A stretch of DNA of 64,000 bases from Pseudomonadota bacterium (GTDB lineage Bacteria; Desulfobacterota; Desulfobulbia; Desulfobulbales; JAGXFP01). The DNA is taken from contig JAHJAA010000045.1 in the NCBI GenBank assembly GCA_018814305.1, forward strand, positions 138,346 through 202,345. Direction: 5' to 3'. Within the stretch, counting starts at the first letter, position 1. The number at the start of each line of letters is the position of its first letter. Positions 26,906 through 36,399 of this stretch are shown piece by piece. The notes beneath the pieces were generated by a model. The model saw only the letters and a list, made by a program, of their open reading frames with translations, was not told the origin of the DNA and searched no databases. The translations under genes were made by a program, and so were the position numbers.

Positions 26906-27792
26906 GGTACGATAGTATCCTCCAACAGACTCATCAGATACTCACCGTACCCATTTTTCATGAGAGGGGTCGCAAGTTGCTTAACCTGCTCATCGTTAAT
27001 ATACCCCATTCGAAAGGCGATCTCTTCCAGACAGGCAATTTTCAGCCCCTGTCGCTCCTCAAAGACCCTGATAAAATTCGAGGCATCAAGCAGGGAAGCA
27101 TGGGTGCCGGTGTCAAGCCAGGCAGTTCCTCGACCGAGGAGTTTCACCTTCAATTCCCCACGTTGGAGATAGACCTGATTGATTGAGGTAATTTCCAATT
27201 CACCCCGCGCCGAAGGTTGAACGTTCCGGGCAATCTCAACCACGGAATTATCATAAAAGTAAAGACCGGTTACCGCATATTTGGATTTTGGCGAGGTGGG
27301 TTTCTCTTCAAGATCGATCACCTTTCCTTGCCGATCAAAACTGACCACCCCATAACGCTCCGGATCCCTTACCGCATAACCGAAAACAGTCGCTCCGGAT
27401 TCCTCGCCACAAGCCTGTAACATTCGGGCCAAGCCATGTCCATAAAAAATATTATCGCCCAAAATCAAGCAGACAGAACTTTTTCCAATAAAATTCTCAC
27501 CGATCAAAAAGGCCTGAGCCAAGCCCTCCGGTTTGGGTTGCACTGCATAGGAGATTGAGATCCCCAACTGACTTCCATCTCCGAACAGTTCGATAAACTG
27601 GCCCTGGTCCTCGGGAGTGGTAATCAAGAGAATGTCCCGTATCCCCGCCAGCATGAGGGTGGAGAGAGGATAATAAATCATCGGCTTATCGTAGACCGGC
27701 AACAGCTGTTTGCTTACCGAGAGGGTCAAAGGATAAAGGCGAGAGCCGGAACCTCCGGCCAGGATAATCCCTTTATTGTCGCTGGATTTCAT
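26902..27792 (-). CDS. rfbA: Glucose-1-phosphate thymidylyltransferase
   Basis: Nucleotidyltransferase of 296 residues. The signature [20 protein letters not shown] is at the N-terminus, then [29 protein letters not shown] and [16 protein letters not shown]. It makes dTDP-glucose and is feedback-inhibited by dTDP-rhamnose in known homologues. First gene of rfbACDB, facing away from the two-component genes across a 231-base intergenic region without a convincing promoter. Confidence 0.96.
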   Translation of the reverse strand: MKSSDNKGIILAGGSGSRLYPLTLSVSKQLLPVYDKPMIYYPLSTLMLAGIRDILLITTPEDQGQFIELFGDGSQLGISISYAVQPKPEGLAQAFLIGENFIGKSSVCLILGDNIFYGHGLARMLQACGEESGATVFGYAVRDPERYGVVSFDRQGKVIDLEEKPTSPKSKYAVTGLYFYDNSVVEIARNVQPSARGELEITSINQVYLQRGELKVKLLGRGTAWLDTGTHASLLDASNFIRVFEERQGLKIACLEEIAFRMGYINDEQVKQLATPLMKNGYGEYLMSLLEDTIVP

Positions 27793-28023
27793 AATTTCAT
27801 TATTTGCTGATTAAGTTTGACAGAGAACAACCTGCTAAGGACCCTCAAGTATAAATCAATATTTGTAGGAGACCGATACCACAAAATCCCCAAAAGGACA
27901 ACACCTGACGCCTTTCAGAACTCGATTATCAGCTCCAATAGCCTTTGGGTATACTTTTTTACTGCCAGTGAAGATAAATCAGGTAAAATGGAACATTCTT
28001 ACTCAAAAAATTCTGGAGACACC

Positions 28024-29412
28024 ATGGCAAATATCCTTGTAGTTGACGATGAACTGAGCATGCGAGAATTTTTGAAAATTCTTCTTGAGAAAGAAGGATT
28101 TTCAACAACGACCGCATCAGATGGCGACGAAGCCGTGGACATCATGACCTCGGAAGATATCGACCTGGTCATCACCGACATCAGAATGCCGGGCATGGGA
28201 GGTCTCGCCTTGCTTGAAAACATCAAAGCCACCAGAAACGCAACTCCAGTTGTGATGATTACTGCTTACGCCTCACCAGAGGACGCGGTTGCAGCAATGA
28301 AAAACGGTGCGTTTGATTACATCACCAAGCCCTTCAAGGTTGATGAAATCAAACGAATCATTCGTAGCGCCCTGGCAACAAACAAAGAAAGAGATAAGAC
28401 CAAAGCGAGCTATGGCAACGAATTCGAAGGAATAATCGGCAGCAGCCCGGAGATGCGCAAAATCTATGATATTATCGAACGAATCGCACCGACCCATGCC
28501 AATGTCATGATCTGCGGAGAATCAGGCACAGGTAAAGAACTCGTCGCCCAGGCCATTCACAATCGAAGCCAGGCTGCTGACTTCCCCTTTGTTCCCATTA
28601 CCTGTAGCGCCATACCAGAAAGCATTATTGAAAGTGAACTCTTCGGCCATGTCAAGGGGGCCTTCACCGGCGCGATCGCCAATAAGAAAGGCCTTTTTGA
28701 GCATGCCGACAACGGCACCGTCTTTCTTGACGAAATCGGGGAATTGACCCCGTTCATCCAGACCAAACTGCTACGAGTCCTCCAGGAGCGGGAATTTAAA
28801 CGGGTTGGAGGCACCGAGACCATCAAGGTCAATGTCCGGATCGTCTCAGCGACCAATCGTATTCTAGAGGATGAAGTCATCGCCGGCCGCTTTCGGGAAG
28901 ATCTCTTTTATCGGCTGGCTGTAGTTCCGATCAGGGTTCCAGCCTTACGCGACCGTAAAGATGACATCCCTCTTCTGGTCGATCACTTTATCAAAAAATA
29001 CGCCAAAACTTTCAAAAAGGACGTCCGCTCTCTCTCCTCATATGTCATGCAAGTGCTGATGGATTATGACTATCCGGGGAATGTCCGGGAACTGGAAAAT
29101 ATTGTCGAACGCGGGGTAGCCCTGGAATCAACCAACATCGTCCTCCCTGAGAACCTTACCTTGGCAACCCATCGACGAGAGCAGCATCTATCCGCCCAAT
29201 CTCCCGAAGCGAACCAAGTCGGATCATTCGCCTCGGATATGGACGAAGTCTATGAAATGGGCCTTGAACAGGTTATGGCCCGCACGGAAAAATACTATAT
29301 TGAGAATGCCTTAAAAAAGGCCGATTATTCAAAGATGCGAGCGGCAGAACTCCTTCAGGTCAGCTTCCGTTCATTGCGATATAAAGTACTGAAATACAAG
29401 ATCAACGAATAG
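28024..29412 (+). CDS. pilR: PilR/NtrC-like sigma-54-dependent response regulator
   Basis: 462 residues. Receiver domain with phosphoacceptor D52 in VITDIRMPGMGG; AAA+ domain with Walker A GESGTGKE, the sigma-54 contact motif GAFTGA, and GTVFLDEIGEL; C-terminal Fis-type helix-turn-helix (ADYSKMRAAELLQVSFRSLRYK). The order of domains and close pairing with a PilS-like kinase point to control of type IV pilus or related sigma-54 genes. The start at 28024 is supported by GGAGA 6 bases upstream; the frame is open back to 27817 but that part shows no coding logic. Confidence 0.92.
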   Translation: MANILVVDDELSMREFLKILLEKEGFSTTTASDGDEAVDIMTSEDIDLVITDIRMPGMGGLALLENIKATRNATPVVMITAYASPEDAVAAMKNGAFDYITKPFKVDEIKRIIRSALATNKERDKTKASYGNEFEGIIGSSPEMRKIYDIIERIAPTHANVMICGESGTGKELVAQAIHNRSQAADFPFVPITCSAIPESIIESELFGHVKGAFTGAIANKKGLFEHADNGTVFLDEIGELTPFIQTKLLRVLQEREFKRVGGTETIKVNVRIVSATNRILEDEVIAGRFREDLFYRLAVVPIRVPALRDRKDDIPLLVDHFIKKYAKTFKKDVRSLSSYVMQVLMDYDYPGNVRELENIVERGVALESTNIVLPENLTLATHRREQHLSAQSPEANQVGSFASDMDEVYEMGLEQVMARTEKYYIENALKKADYSKMRAAELLQVSFRSLRYKVLKYKINE

Positions 29413-29420
29413 ATGAACTG

Positions 29421-31124
29421 ATGACCCAAACCACCCTGTACAGCTTTCTCGATTCTTCAGAAATATCGAAGTCCCCTGCGGTATTAGTCAGAGCGAGACT
29501 CAAGTGGGTTCTTTTTCTGAGGGGCATTATCCTGACCATGCTTCTAGGGACCAGTGCCCTTATCCAAACAAAATCCCACGCCCTCGAGTTGCCCTCATAT
29601 CGAATAATTGCAGCGTTCATTATTGCAGTCTATATTTATACGTTTTTTTCCGTACTCTTGATCAAATTTCTGAAAAACTACAACCCCTTCGCCCTGTTCC
29701 AGATTGTCTCGGATGCCTTAATCGCCACGTGCATTATCTACGCCACAGGTGGCAGCCAATCGATTTTCACTATCATCTATTTCTTCCCGATCCTGACCGG
29801 CTCCTTTCTTCTCCTGCGCCTAGGGGGCCTGTTGATGGCAGCCACCTGTACCATCTGTTATGGATTTATGCTCCTGGTTGAGATTTTGAGGCCCCCATGG
29901 CTCATCTACCCAATCCCATCGCCGGTCAACGATATAATGGTTGCCATGCATTTTTTTGCTATCCATGGGCTGGCATTTTTCATGGTGGCCATCTTCAGCA
30001 TAGTCATCTTCGAGAGGATGAAGAAAACTGAACGGGCCTTGTTCCAGAGCACGATGGACTTTGACCGACTGGCTGTTTTATACAAACAAATCTTTGACGA
30101 TATCACCACCGGCATTATCACTGTTGATCCCAAGGGCAAGATCAGCTCCATGAACCGGGCAGTGGAGTTGATCTGCGGATTTCAGGCGAACGAAGTGGTT
30201 GGTCATGCCCTTGATGACCTCTTTCCCGATTTCAATCGCCCCCCCCTGGATGCTGAACAGTACATGCGTCAACAAACTGAATTTATCCGAAAAGACGGAG
30301 AGAAAATTCCCATTGGTTTCTCCTGGAACCACTTGAATATGCCGGGGGAACCTGGAGAATATCGAGTCTACACCATGCAGGACCTCAGCCAGATCCGCCG
30401 GATGGAAAAGCAGGTAAAGCAAGCGGAAAAGATGGCAACCATCGGGGAAATGGCGGCCAGTATCGCCCATGAGTTCAGAAACCCAATGGCAGCAATATCA
30501 GGAGCGGCCCAGGTACTAAGCCAAGATTACTCCAACGAATCATCCAATCAAAAGCTCCTGACCATTCTTCTTCGTGAGAGCGACCGATTGGAAGCGACTA
30601 TCGACGGTTTCCTTGAGTTCTCCAAACCGATTGAGCCTACACCCGAATGGTTTTCCCTGAAACAACTCATCGATGAAACGTTACAACTTCTGCATCAAGC
30701 CAAACAATGGACTCCGGAAAAATGTAGAATCATTGATGAAACATCTCCGGACCTTGATTGTTGGGCCGATACCCGCCAACTCCAACAAGTCCTCGAGAAC
30801 CTGATCGGCAATTCATGCCAGGCTTTGGGAAATCAACTTGGCGAGGTGGCAATCCACGGTGAAGAAATCAAAAATGAAATGGACCAGGAAATGACCAAAA
30901 TTATCGTTTCCGATAACGGTCCCGGCATCAGCCATGAAATTCTCCCTCAAATATTCGAACCTTTTTTTACCACCAGGGAGAATGGTACCGGGTTAGGCCT
31001 TGCCATCGTCAAACAGATCATCGACAGCCATGGCGGGAATATCTCAGTGGAGTCGAATCCCGGCCATGGCACAACCTTTACGATTGTCCTCCCCCTCCCC
31101 CTCCCCCTCCCCCCGCAGACCTAA
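29421..31124 (+). CDS. pilS: PilS-like membrane histidine kinase
   Basis: 567 residues. An N-terminal region of about six membrane segments (to residue 195) follows an RARLKWVLFLRGI stretch typical of PilS; then a PAS domain (QIFDDITTGIITVDPKGKI), HisKA with the phospho-His in ASIAHEFRNPMAAISGA, and HATPase_c with ENLIGNSCQAL, SDNGPGIS and TGLGLAIVKQI. It presumably phosphorylates the regulator encoded 8 bases upstream. The order pilR-pilS is reversed relative to pseudomonads. The C-terminus ends in Leu-Pro repeats coded by CTCCCC tandem units. Confidence 0.9.
   Translation: MTQTTLYSFLDSSEISKSPAVLVRARLKWVLFLRGIILTMLLGTSALIQTKSHALELPSYRIIAAFIIAVYIYTFFSVLLIKFLKNYNPFALFQIVSDALIATCIIYATGGSQSIFTIIYFFPILTGSFLLLRLGGLLMAATCTICYGFMLLVEILRPPWLIYPIPSPVNDIMVAMHFFAIHGLAFFMVAIFSIVIFERMKKTERALFQSTMDFDRLAVLYKQIFDDITTGIITVDPKGKISSMNRAVELICGFQANEVVGHALDDLFPDFNRPPLDAEQYMRQQTEFIRKDGEKIPIGFSWNHLNMPGEPGEYRVYTMQDLSQIRRMEKQVKQAEKMATIGEMAASIAHEFRNPMAAISGAAQVLSQDYSNESSNQKLLTILLRESDRLEATIDGFLEFSKPIEPTPEWFSLKQLIDETLQLLHQAKQWTPEKCRIIDETSPDLDCWADTRQLQQVLENLIGNSCQALGNQLGEVAIHGEEIKNEMDQEMTKIIVSDNGPGISHEILPQIFEPFFTTRENGTGLGLAIVKQIIDSHGGNISVESNPGHGTTFTIVLPLPLPLPPQT
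31089..31112 (+). repeat. Four tandem CTCCCC units at the end of pilS
   Basis: Four perfect 6-base units encode alternating Leu-Pro at the extreme C-terminus of the kinase. Unit gain or loss keeps the frame, so only the tail length would vary. Confidence 0.85.
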
Positions 31125-31211
31125 AGCCAAACGGTTTTATCCGTGGGAGATAATGGGGAGAGACCAAACCAGCCTAAACCGATGAGGAGCAATGGTGTTG
31201 CTGGCGAAGGA

Positions 31212-32069
31212 CTATCGAAGGAAACCCACCACTGATAATCCAACATATAGAAAAACCCATGAGATCAACACAAAGCCACTCATCAGAGAATCCCTTTCTC
31301 GATAAATACAACCCACTAATGCAATCATCCCAAGTGAAGGAAAGAGGATCCCAGCAGGCAGTGGCTGGAGATGCCGCAACAATTCCTGCAAGCCGATAAA
31401 AAACCAGGGGCCGTTGATCTGGAAGGCCCCTGGTTGAAATGGTTCGAGAGGGGCAGTGAGGATGGCGGATACTGCCAGAACGATTCCAGTAAAAAGAAGG
31501 TGGTCCTTCAGGGAGACCCTATATTTCCGTAAGTGATTCCAGCAGAGATATCCCCAGAAGAGTATAAAACCAGCCAGATGATTAACATAAACCACCCGCA
31601 GGCCAACCTCGGAGATCCGAAAGAGGAGATAATTAAGCCAATCACCGAGGACCGGAACGGCAAGGATGATATTCTCGGCTATATGTCCAGCTGATTCACC
31701 GGTGGCATCGGCCCGAAGAATATATCCTGAGAAGAGGAGGAGAACTGCCACCGGAAGGGACAGGGCCAACCGTAACCAGGCTCCTTCGGCAGGATTGCTG
31801 CCCCGGCCACCTTCACCTGATAGGGAAATTTCACGATCAATGACCACAACAACCAGATGAATCAAAAAAAACAAAAAAAAGGCCTGACTCGAATAAAAAT
31901 GCAGAGAACGCCAGAAAGAACCATATGGAGTAATAAGCTCCAGGGTTCCTGACGAGTAATAGGGTTCTATATAATCATACTGAAAGGCCAGGATAACTCC
32001 TGAAACGATGGATAGATACAAAGACACCAAAGATTTGGCGCCCCAGTGATAATTCAAGAACCATTTCAT
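31212..32069 (-). CDS. Cytochrome b of a bc-type quinol-oxidising complex
   Basis: Membrane protein of 285 residues. Haem b ligands are visible as paired His in SLHFYSSQAFFLFFLIHLV and in VNHLAGFILFWGYLCWNHLRKYR, giving two b haems. The C-terminal third has three further helices like PetD/cytochrome b C-terminus, so b6 and subunit-IV-like parts are fused but short. Oddity: the Qo-site PEWY motif is replaced by NGPWFFIGLQELL, as in some deltaproteobacterial complexes. It lies 31 bases behind a Rieske gene, so the two form one complex; no cytochrome c subunit gene is adjacent. Confidence 0.85.
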   Translation of the reverse strand: MKWFLNYHWGAKSLVSLYLSIVSGVILAFQYDYIEPYYSSGTLELITPYGSFWRSLHFYSSQAFFLFFLIHLVVVVIDREISLSGEGGRGSNPAEGAWLRLALSLPVAVLLLFSGYILRADATGESAGHIAENIILAVPVLGDWLNYLLFRISEVGLRVVYVNHLAGFILFWGYLCWNHLRKYRVSLKDHLLFTGIVLAVSAILTAPLEPFQPGAFQINGPWFFIGLQELLRHLQPLPAGILFPSLGMIALVGCIYRERDSLMSGFVLISWVFLYVGLSVVGFLR

Positions 32070-32100
32070 TACAGGAATGTCGCTCCAGCTTCAGAGTGGA

Positions 32101-32568
32101 TCAACTAATCGCCACCATAAAACCCTTGTTTTCTAGATCATTCATCCTGGTCACAGGATACATGGGAAGATTCCGAACGGCAGGGCCCGCCAGGCGTTGA
32201 CCGTCCTTGGTAAAGCGGCTTTGATGACAGGGACAGACCAACTCCCCTGCTAATTCATGATAATTCAAACGACAACCCAGGTGGGTACACGTTCGGGAAA
32301 CAGCCCGAGGGCCATCATCAGTATCAAATATAACAAATTCAGGTTCCATGATAAAACCGCCCAGCTTTAAGGATTTATCAACCGCAACCAAACGAGGTCG
32401 GGAGGGGACCTTGAATCGCAGGAAGCTCATCAAAGGAATAGTCAGCACCATGGCTGCGGCTCCCTTAATCCACGGCCATGCAGTTAAAAGGAAACGTCGT
32501 CGCCCAGTTCCCATACCCGGTCCAGTCGCTATCCCCCCTTTCCGATCCATCGCACCGTCCGTAAACAT
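32101..32568 (-). CDS. Rieske [2Fe-2S] protein
   Basis: 155 residues. A twin-arginine-like leader GRRRFLLTAWPWIKG precedes a hydrophobic segment (about 26-46) that would anchor it, then the Rieske cluster motifs CTHLGC and CPCHQSRF provide two Cys and two His. It accepts electrons from quinol at the cytochrome b encoded next. The start ATG has AAGGA 6 bases upstream. The pair sits at the end of a biosynthetic run (ilvB to coaD), 8 bases behind coaD. Confidence 0.92.
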   Translation of the reverse strand: MFTDGAMDRKGGIATGPGMGTGRRRFLLTAWPWIKGAAAMVLTIPLMSFLRFKVPSRPRLVAVDKSLKLGGFIMEPEFVIFDTDDGPRAVSRTCTHLGCRLNYHELAGELVCPCHQSRFTKDGQRLAGPAVRNLPMYPVTRMNDLENKGFMVAIS

Positions 32569-32576
32569 TAAATTCC

Positions 32577-33095
32577 TTACAGCATGAACCTTTCGCGAAG
32601 TTTCTCACAGACATGATCCGGGACGAGGCCGTTGACATCCCCCCCGTGCCTGGCCACGTCCTTGATTATACTCGAACTGATGAAAATCCACCGAAAGCCG
32701 GTCATCAAAAAGACCGTTTCAATTTCCCGCTCAATCCGTCGATTCATCAAGGCCAATTGGAATTCATAATCAAAATCGGATACAGCCCGTAATCCACGGA
32801 TAATGGCCTTGGCTCCCTTGGTATAGGCATAATCCACCAGGAGACCATCCACCGCTTCAACTTCAACCCGGTCATCATCAGGGAAACAATCTCGAATCAT
32901 CCTGATCCGCTCGTCTATTGAGAACAACGGCTGTTTGCTACTGTTTCTGGCTATGGCAACAACAACTTTGTTGAACAGGCTTAAACCACGCTGCACGATA
33001 TCCAGGTGTCCCATGGTTATGGGATCAAAGGTACCGGGATAGACGGCAATGGTCTGATTCGTCCGGGTTGGGATAAATGGTTCACACTCAGTCAT
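32577..33095 (-). CDS. coaD: Phosphopantetheine adenylyltransferase
   Basis: Coenzyme A synthesis, fourth step: 4'-phosphopantetheine plus ATP to dephospho-CoA. 172 residues with YPGTFDPITMGHLDIVQR (T/HxGH nucleotidyltransferase motif), IIRGLRAVSDFDYEFQLALM and ISSSIIKDVARHGG. The stretch MTGFRWIF replaces the more usual MPSxxYSF before ISSS. It follows rsmD by 24 bases, a common pairing in bacteria. Confidence 0.95.
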   Translation of the reverse strand: MTECEPFIPTRTNQTIAVYPGTFDPITMGHLDIVQRGLSLFNKVVVAIARNSSKQPLFSIDERIRMIRDCFPDDDRVEVEAVDGLLVDYAYTKGAKAIIRGLRAVSDFDYEFQLALMNRRIEREIETVFLMTGFRWIFISSSIIKDVARHGGDVNGLVPDHVCEKLRERFML

Positions 33096-33119
33096 CAGCT
33101 CTCCCTCTTTTTGACGGAC

Positions 33120-33719
33120 TCATACGGCAGGCAACTCACCATCACTCTCAACACCAATTATCCGCTGATAAATATAGACCAAGGTATCACCATAGTGCCT
33201 ACGATCCTCAAGAGCAAGCTGATGGCACGTATCCGGCAGTTCAACCCCTTTAGCTTCTTCGACCACCACCCGCCCCTCACGGGTCAAGAGGTTGGCCTTG
33301 GCAACTTGTTCAAGCCCAAGAGCGGCCAGACCTTTTCGATAGGGAGGATCAATAAAAACCAAATCAAATAAACGTTCTGACCAAAGCATCTTCCCAAAAA
33401 AAAGGCCTTTCGACAAGTCACGACACAACACCCGTGACCTGTCCGAAAAGCCGCAATGTTCAATATTTTTCTGGATGAGTAGAAGTGCCTCCCGGTGGTT
33501 GTCAACAAATACCGCCATGGATGCGCCTCGGCTCAAGGCCTCCAACCCCAATCCACCGGTTCCGGCATAAAGGTCAATAACGGTCTGCCCCTGAACGGAA
33601 TCTCCTAAAATATTAAAAATTGCCTGTCGGACCTTGTCTGAAGTAGGTCTAATCCCAACAGATTTTTTCCCTGGTGATACAAGGCGCCGACCCTTTGCTG
33701 TTCCTGAAATTATTCGCAC
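33120..33719 (-). CDS. rsmD: 16S rRNA (guanine-966-N2)-methyltransferase
   Basis: SAM-dependent methyltransferase of 199 residues. MRIISGTAKGRRL at the N-terminus and RPTSDKVRQAIFNIL are RsmD signatures; VIDLYAGTGGLGLEALSRGA is the SAM motif and FIDPPYRKG the catalytic DPPY. It methylates G966 of 16S rRNA in the assembled small-subunit particle. The 99-base gap to asd shows nothing. Confidence 0.94.
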   Translation of the reverse strand: MRIISGTAKGRRLVSPGKKSVGIRPTSDKVRQAIFNILGDSVQGQTVIDLYAGTGGLGLEALSRGASMAVFVDNHREALLLIQKNIEHCGFSDRSRVLCRDLSKGLFFGKMLWSERLFDLVFIDPPYRKGLAALGLEQVAKANLLTREGRVVVEEAKGVELPDTCHQLALEDRRHYGDTLVYIYQRIIGVESDGELPAV

Positions 33720-33818
33720 GATTCCTGCTCAATAGCCCCTTTAAGCCTTCAGGCCATGTCCCAATTGCCCCCGGAGGCATAAAATCCAGGGCCTGAATCG
33801 GGGTAGAACAATCTCACC

Positions 33819-34847
33819 TCACAGGTATTCCCTGATCAGGACTTCAGCGATCTGGACGGCATTTAATGCCGCCCCTTTTAGAATATTATCAGCAACGACC
33901 CAAAGATTTAAACCATTAGCAATCGATTCATCTTCCCGGATCCGTCCGACCAGGGTCTCAAATTTACCCTCACAATCCAGGGCCAATGGATATTGGTTCT
34001 GGGTTGGATCATCAACAAGTTTCACCCCAGGGGCCTTGGCGAGCAACTGCTTGGCCTCCGATGCGGTAATCTTCCGTTCGGTCTCAATATTAACCGACTC
34101 GGAATGACCATAAAAAACTGGAACCCTGACCGCAGTCGCAGTTATCCTGATACTCTGGTCCTCAAATATCTTTCTGGTCTCATTGACCATCTTCATCTCT
34201 TCCTTGGTATATCCATTTTCAAGGAAACTGTCGATGTGGGGCAGACAATTGAAAGCAATCTGATGAGGATAAACCCTATTGGAAATTGCCCGATCGGCCG
34301 CATAGTCCAGGACCTGTTGTTTCAACTCGGCAATGGCTTTAGCCCCGGTACCCGAAACCGCCTGATATGTTGATACCACGATCCTTTTGATCCTGGCCTG
34401 GTCATGAATCGGCTTTAAGGCGACCAGCATCTGGATGGTTGAACAATTGGGATTGGCGATAATTCCCCGTTTGGTGTATCCAGCAATGGCATGGGGATTC
34501 ACCTCTGGAACGACCAGGGGAATTTCAGGGTCCATTCGATAGGCGCTGGAGTTATCTACCACCACGGCACCGGCTGCTGCTGCAGCAGGGGCAAATTCCA
34601 AAGAACGGGAGGCGCCGGCAGAAAAGAGGGCAATATCGATACCGGCAAAAGAATCCTTCGTCATCAACTGAACCGGAATATCCTGCCCCTTGAATTTCAA
34701 GGTCTTCCCTACAGAACGCTCGGAAGCCAAAAGCCGTAATTCTCCCAGCGGGAAATTGGTTCTTTCCAGTACATCTAGCATGGCGCCACCCACGGCACCG
34801 GTTGCACCGGCTACAGCAACATTAAAGGTACGATTACTCTGGGTCAT
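33819..34847 (-). CDS. asd: Aspartate-semialdehyde dehydrogenase
   Basis: 342 residues. NADP-binding VAGATGAVGGAMLDVL at the N-terminus, catalytic Cys in IANPNCSTIQM, then VVSTYQAVSGTGAKA and the substrate-binding region RVPVFYGHSESVNIE. It reduces aspartyl phosphate to the semialdehyde used for lysine, threonine, methionine and diaminopimelate. It lies 13 bases behind leuA in the same run. Confidence 0.95.
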   Translation of the reverse strand: MTQSNRTFNVAVAGATGAVGGAMLDVLERTNFPLGELRLLASERSVGKTLKFKGQDIPVQLMTKDSFAGIDIALFSAGASRSLEFAPAAAAAGAVVVDNSSAYRMDPEIPLVVPEVNPHAIAGYTKRGIIANPNCSTIQMLVALKPIHDQARIKRIVVSTYQAVSGTGAKAIAELKQQVLDYAADRAISNRVYPHQIAFNCLPHIDSFLENGYTKEEMKMVNETRKIFEDQSIRITATAVRVPVFYGHSESVNIETERKITASEAKQLLAKAPGVKLVDDPTQNQYPLALDCEGKFETLVGRIREDESIANGLNLWVVADNILKGAALNAVQIAEVLIREYL

Positions 34848-34860
34848 AAAATATTTCCTC

Positions 34861-36399
34861 TTACGATGATGATTTTTTCAACTCTTTATTCAGATAGACC
34901 AAGCGATTCAAGGCATTCAGATAGGCCTTGGCAGCAGCAGTAATAATATCTGGATCAGCGCCCTGCCCGATAACCACCCGCCCACCATCCTCAACTCTGA
35001 CCATTACCTCGCCTTGAGCATCCGTTCCGCCGGTGATAGAATTCACCGAGAAAAAAAGCAGCTTACTCTTGGTGCCGGTCAAATCGGCAATGGCACGAAA
35101 GGTAGCGTCAATGGGGCCAATGCCAATGGCAGCTTTTTCAACTTCTTTGTTATCAATTTTCAACCTGATCCCGGCGGTCGGCATCACCCTGCTACCGCTC
35201 ATGACTCCAAGGGTCAACAACTCATAGGCCTCAGGTATACGAAAGACCTCATCCAGCAAAATTGCCTCAAGGTCTTCATCAAACATCTCTTTTTTAACAT
35301 CGGCCAAGGCTTTAAAACGGTCAAAAACCCGGTTCAGTTCCTCTTCAGTAACGGTGTAACCAAGCACCTCTATTCGATCTTTCAAGGCATGGCGCCCGGA
35401 ATGTTTTCCAAGCACCAGATTCCCTTTTGACAGGCCCACATCACTGGGATTCATAATCTCATAGGTGGTTCTCTCCTTCAGCATGCCGTCTTGATGAATC
35501 CCAGATTCATGGGCAAAGGCATTGGCCCCGACTATTGCTTTATTGGGTTGAACCGGGATTCCTGTGATAGTGCTGACCAAACGGCTGGTCGGATAGATAT
35601 GTTCGGTTACAATCGAGGTCTCCACCCCAACCAGATCAGCCCTGGTCCTTAAGGCCATGACCAATTCTTCCATGGCGGTATTACCGGCCCGTTCACCAAG
35701 ACCATTGATGGTGCATTCCACCTGACGAGCACCATTTTTAATGGCGGCCAGAGAGTTGGCCACCGCCAAACCAAGGTCATTATGGCAATGAACACTGAGG
35801 ATTGCCTTATCAATATTGGAAATATGTTCGTACAGATATCGAATTTTCCCACCAAACTCATCTGGGAGGGCATAACCGGTGGTATCGGGAAAGTTGAGGG
35901 TGGTGGCCCCGGCGTCAATCACAGCCTCAAAAACCTGACAGACGAAATCAAGGTCGCTCCGAGAGGCATCCTCAGCCGAAAATTCAATATTTGAGGTATA
36001 CTTGGAGGCATAACGGACCGACTCAATCGCCCGAGTCAGTACCTGTTCCCGATTCATCCGAAGCTTATGTTTCATGTGAATGTCGGAGGTGGCCAGAAAA
36101 ACATGAATTCTTGGGTTATCACCATTACAAAGGGCTTCCCAGGCCGCATCAATATCTTTCTGGTTACAACGGGCTAACCCGGCAATCTGGACACCGGTCA
36201 GATTATCGGCAATATTTTTTACACAATCAAAATCCCCCTTCGAGGCCACTGGAAATCCGGCCTCAATAACATCCACCTGGAGCTTGATAAGATTACGGGC
36301 CAGCCGGTATTTTTCCTGCATATTCATGCTGGCGCCGGGTGATTGCTCACCATCACGAAGGGTGGTGTCAAATATTACTATTTTATCCTTGATCGACAT
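34861..36399 (-). CDS. leuA: 2-isopropylmalate synthase
   Basis: 512 residues, the full-length LeuA form. FDTTLRDGEQSPGASM at the N-terminus and LSVHCHNDLGLAVANS (metal-binding HxH) define the TIM barrel; GERAGNTAMEELVMAL follows; the C-terminal regulatory domain (about 390-510) should bind leucine for feedback control. It commits 2-ketoisovalerate to leucine. The start at 36399 has GGAG 9 bases upstream. Confidence 0.95.
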   Translation of the reverse strand: MSIKDKIVIFDTTLRDGEQSPGASMNMQEKYRLARNLIKLQVDVIEAGFPVASKGDFDCVKNIADNLTGVQIAGLARCNQKDIDAAWEALCNGDNPRIHVFLATSDIHMKHKLRMNREQVLTRAIESVRYASKYTSNIEFSAEDASRSDLDFVCQVFEAVIDAGATTLNFPDTTGYALPDEFGGKIRYLYEHISNIDKAILSVHCHNDLGLAVANSLAAIKNGARQVECTINGLGERAGNTAMEELVMALRTRADLVGVETSIVTEHIYPTSRLVSTITGIPVQPNKAIVGANAFAHESGIHQDGMLKERTTYEIMNPSDVGLSKGNLVLGKHSGRHALKDRIEVLGYTVTEEELNRVFDRFKALADVKKEMFDEDLEAILLDEVFRIPEAYELLTLGVMSGSRVMPTAGIRLKIDNKEVEKAAIGIGPIDATFRAIADLTGTKSKLLFFSVNSITGGTDAQGEVMVRVEDGGRVVIGQGADPDIITAAAKAYLNALNRLVYLNKELKKSSS

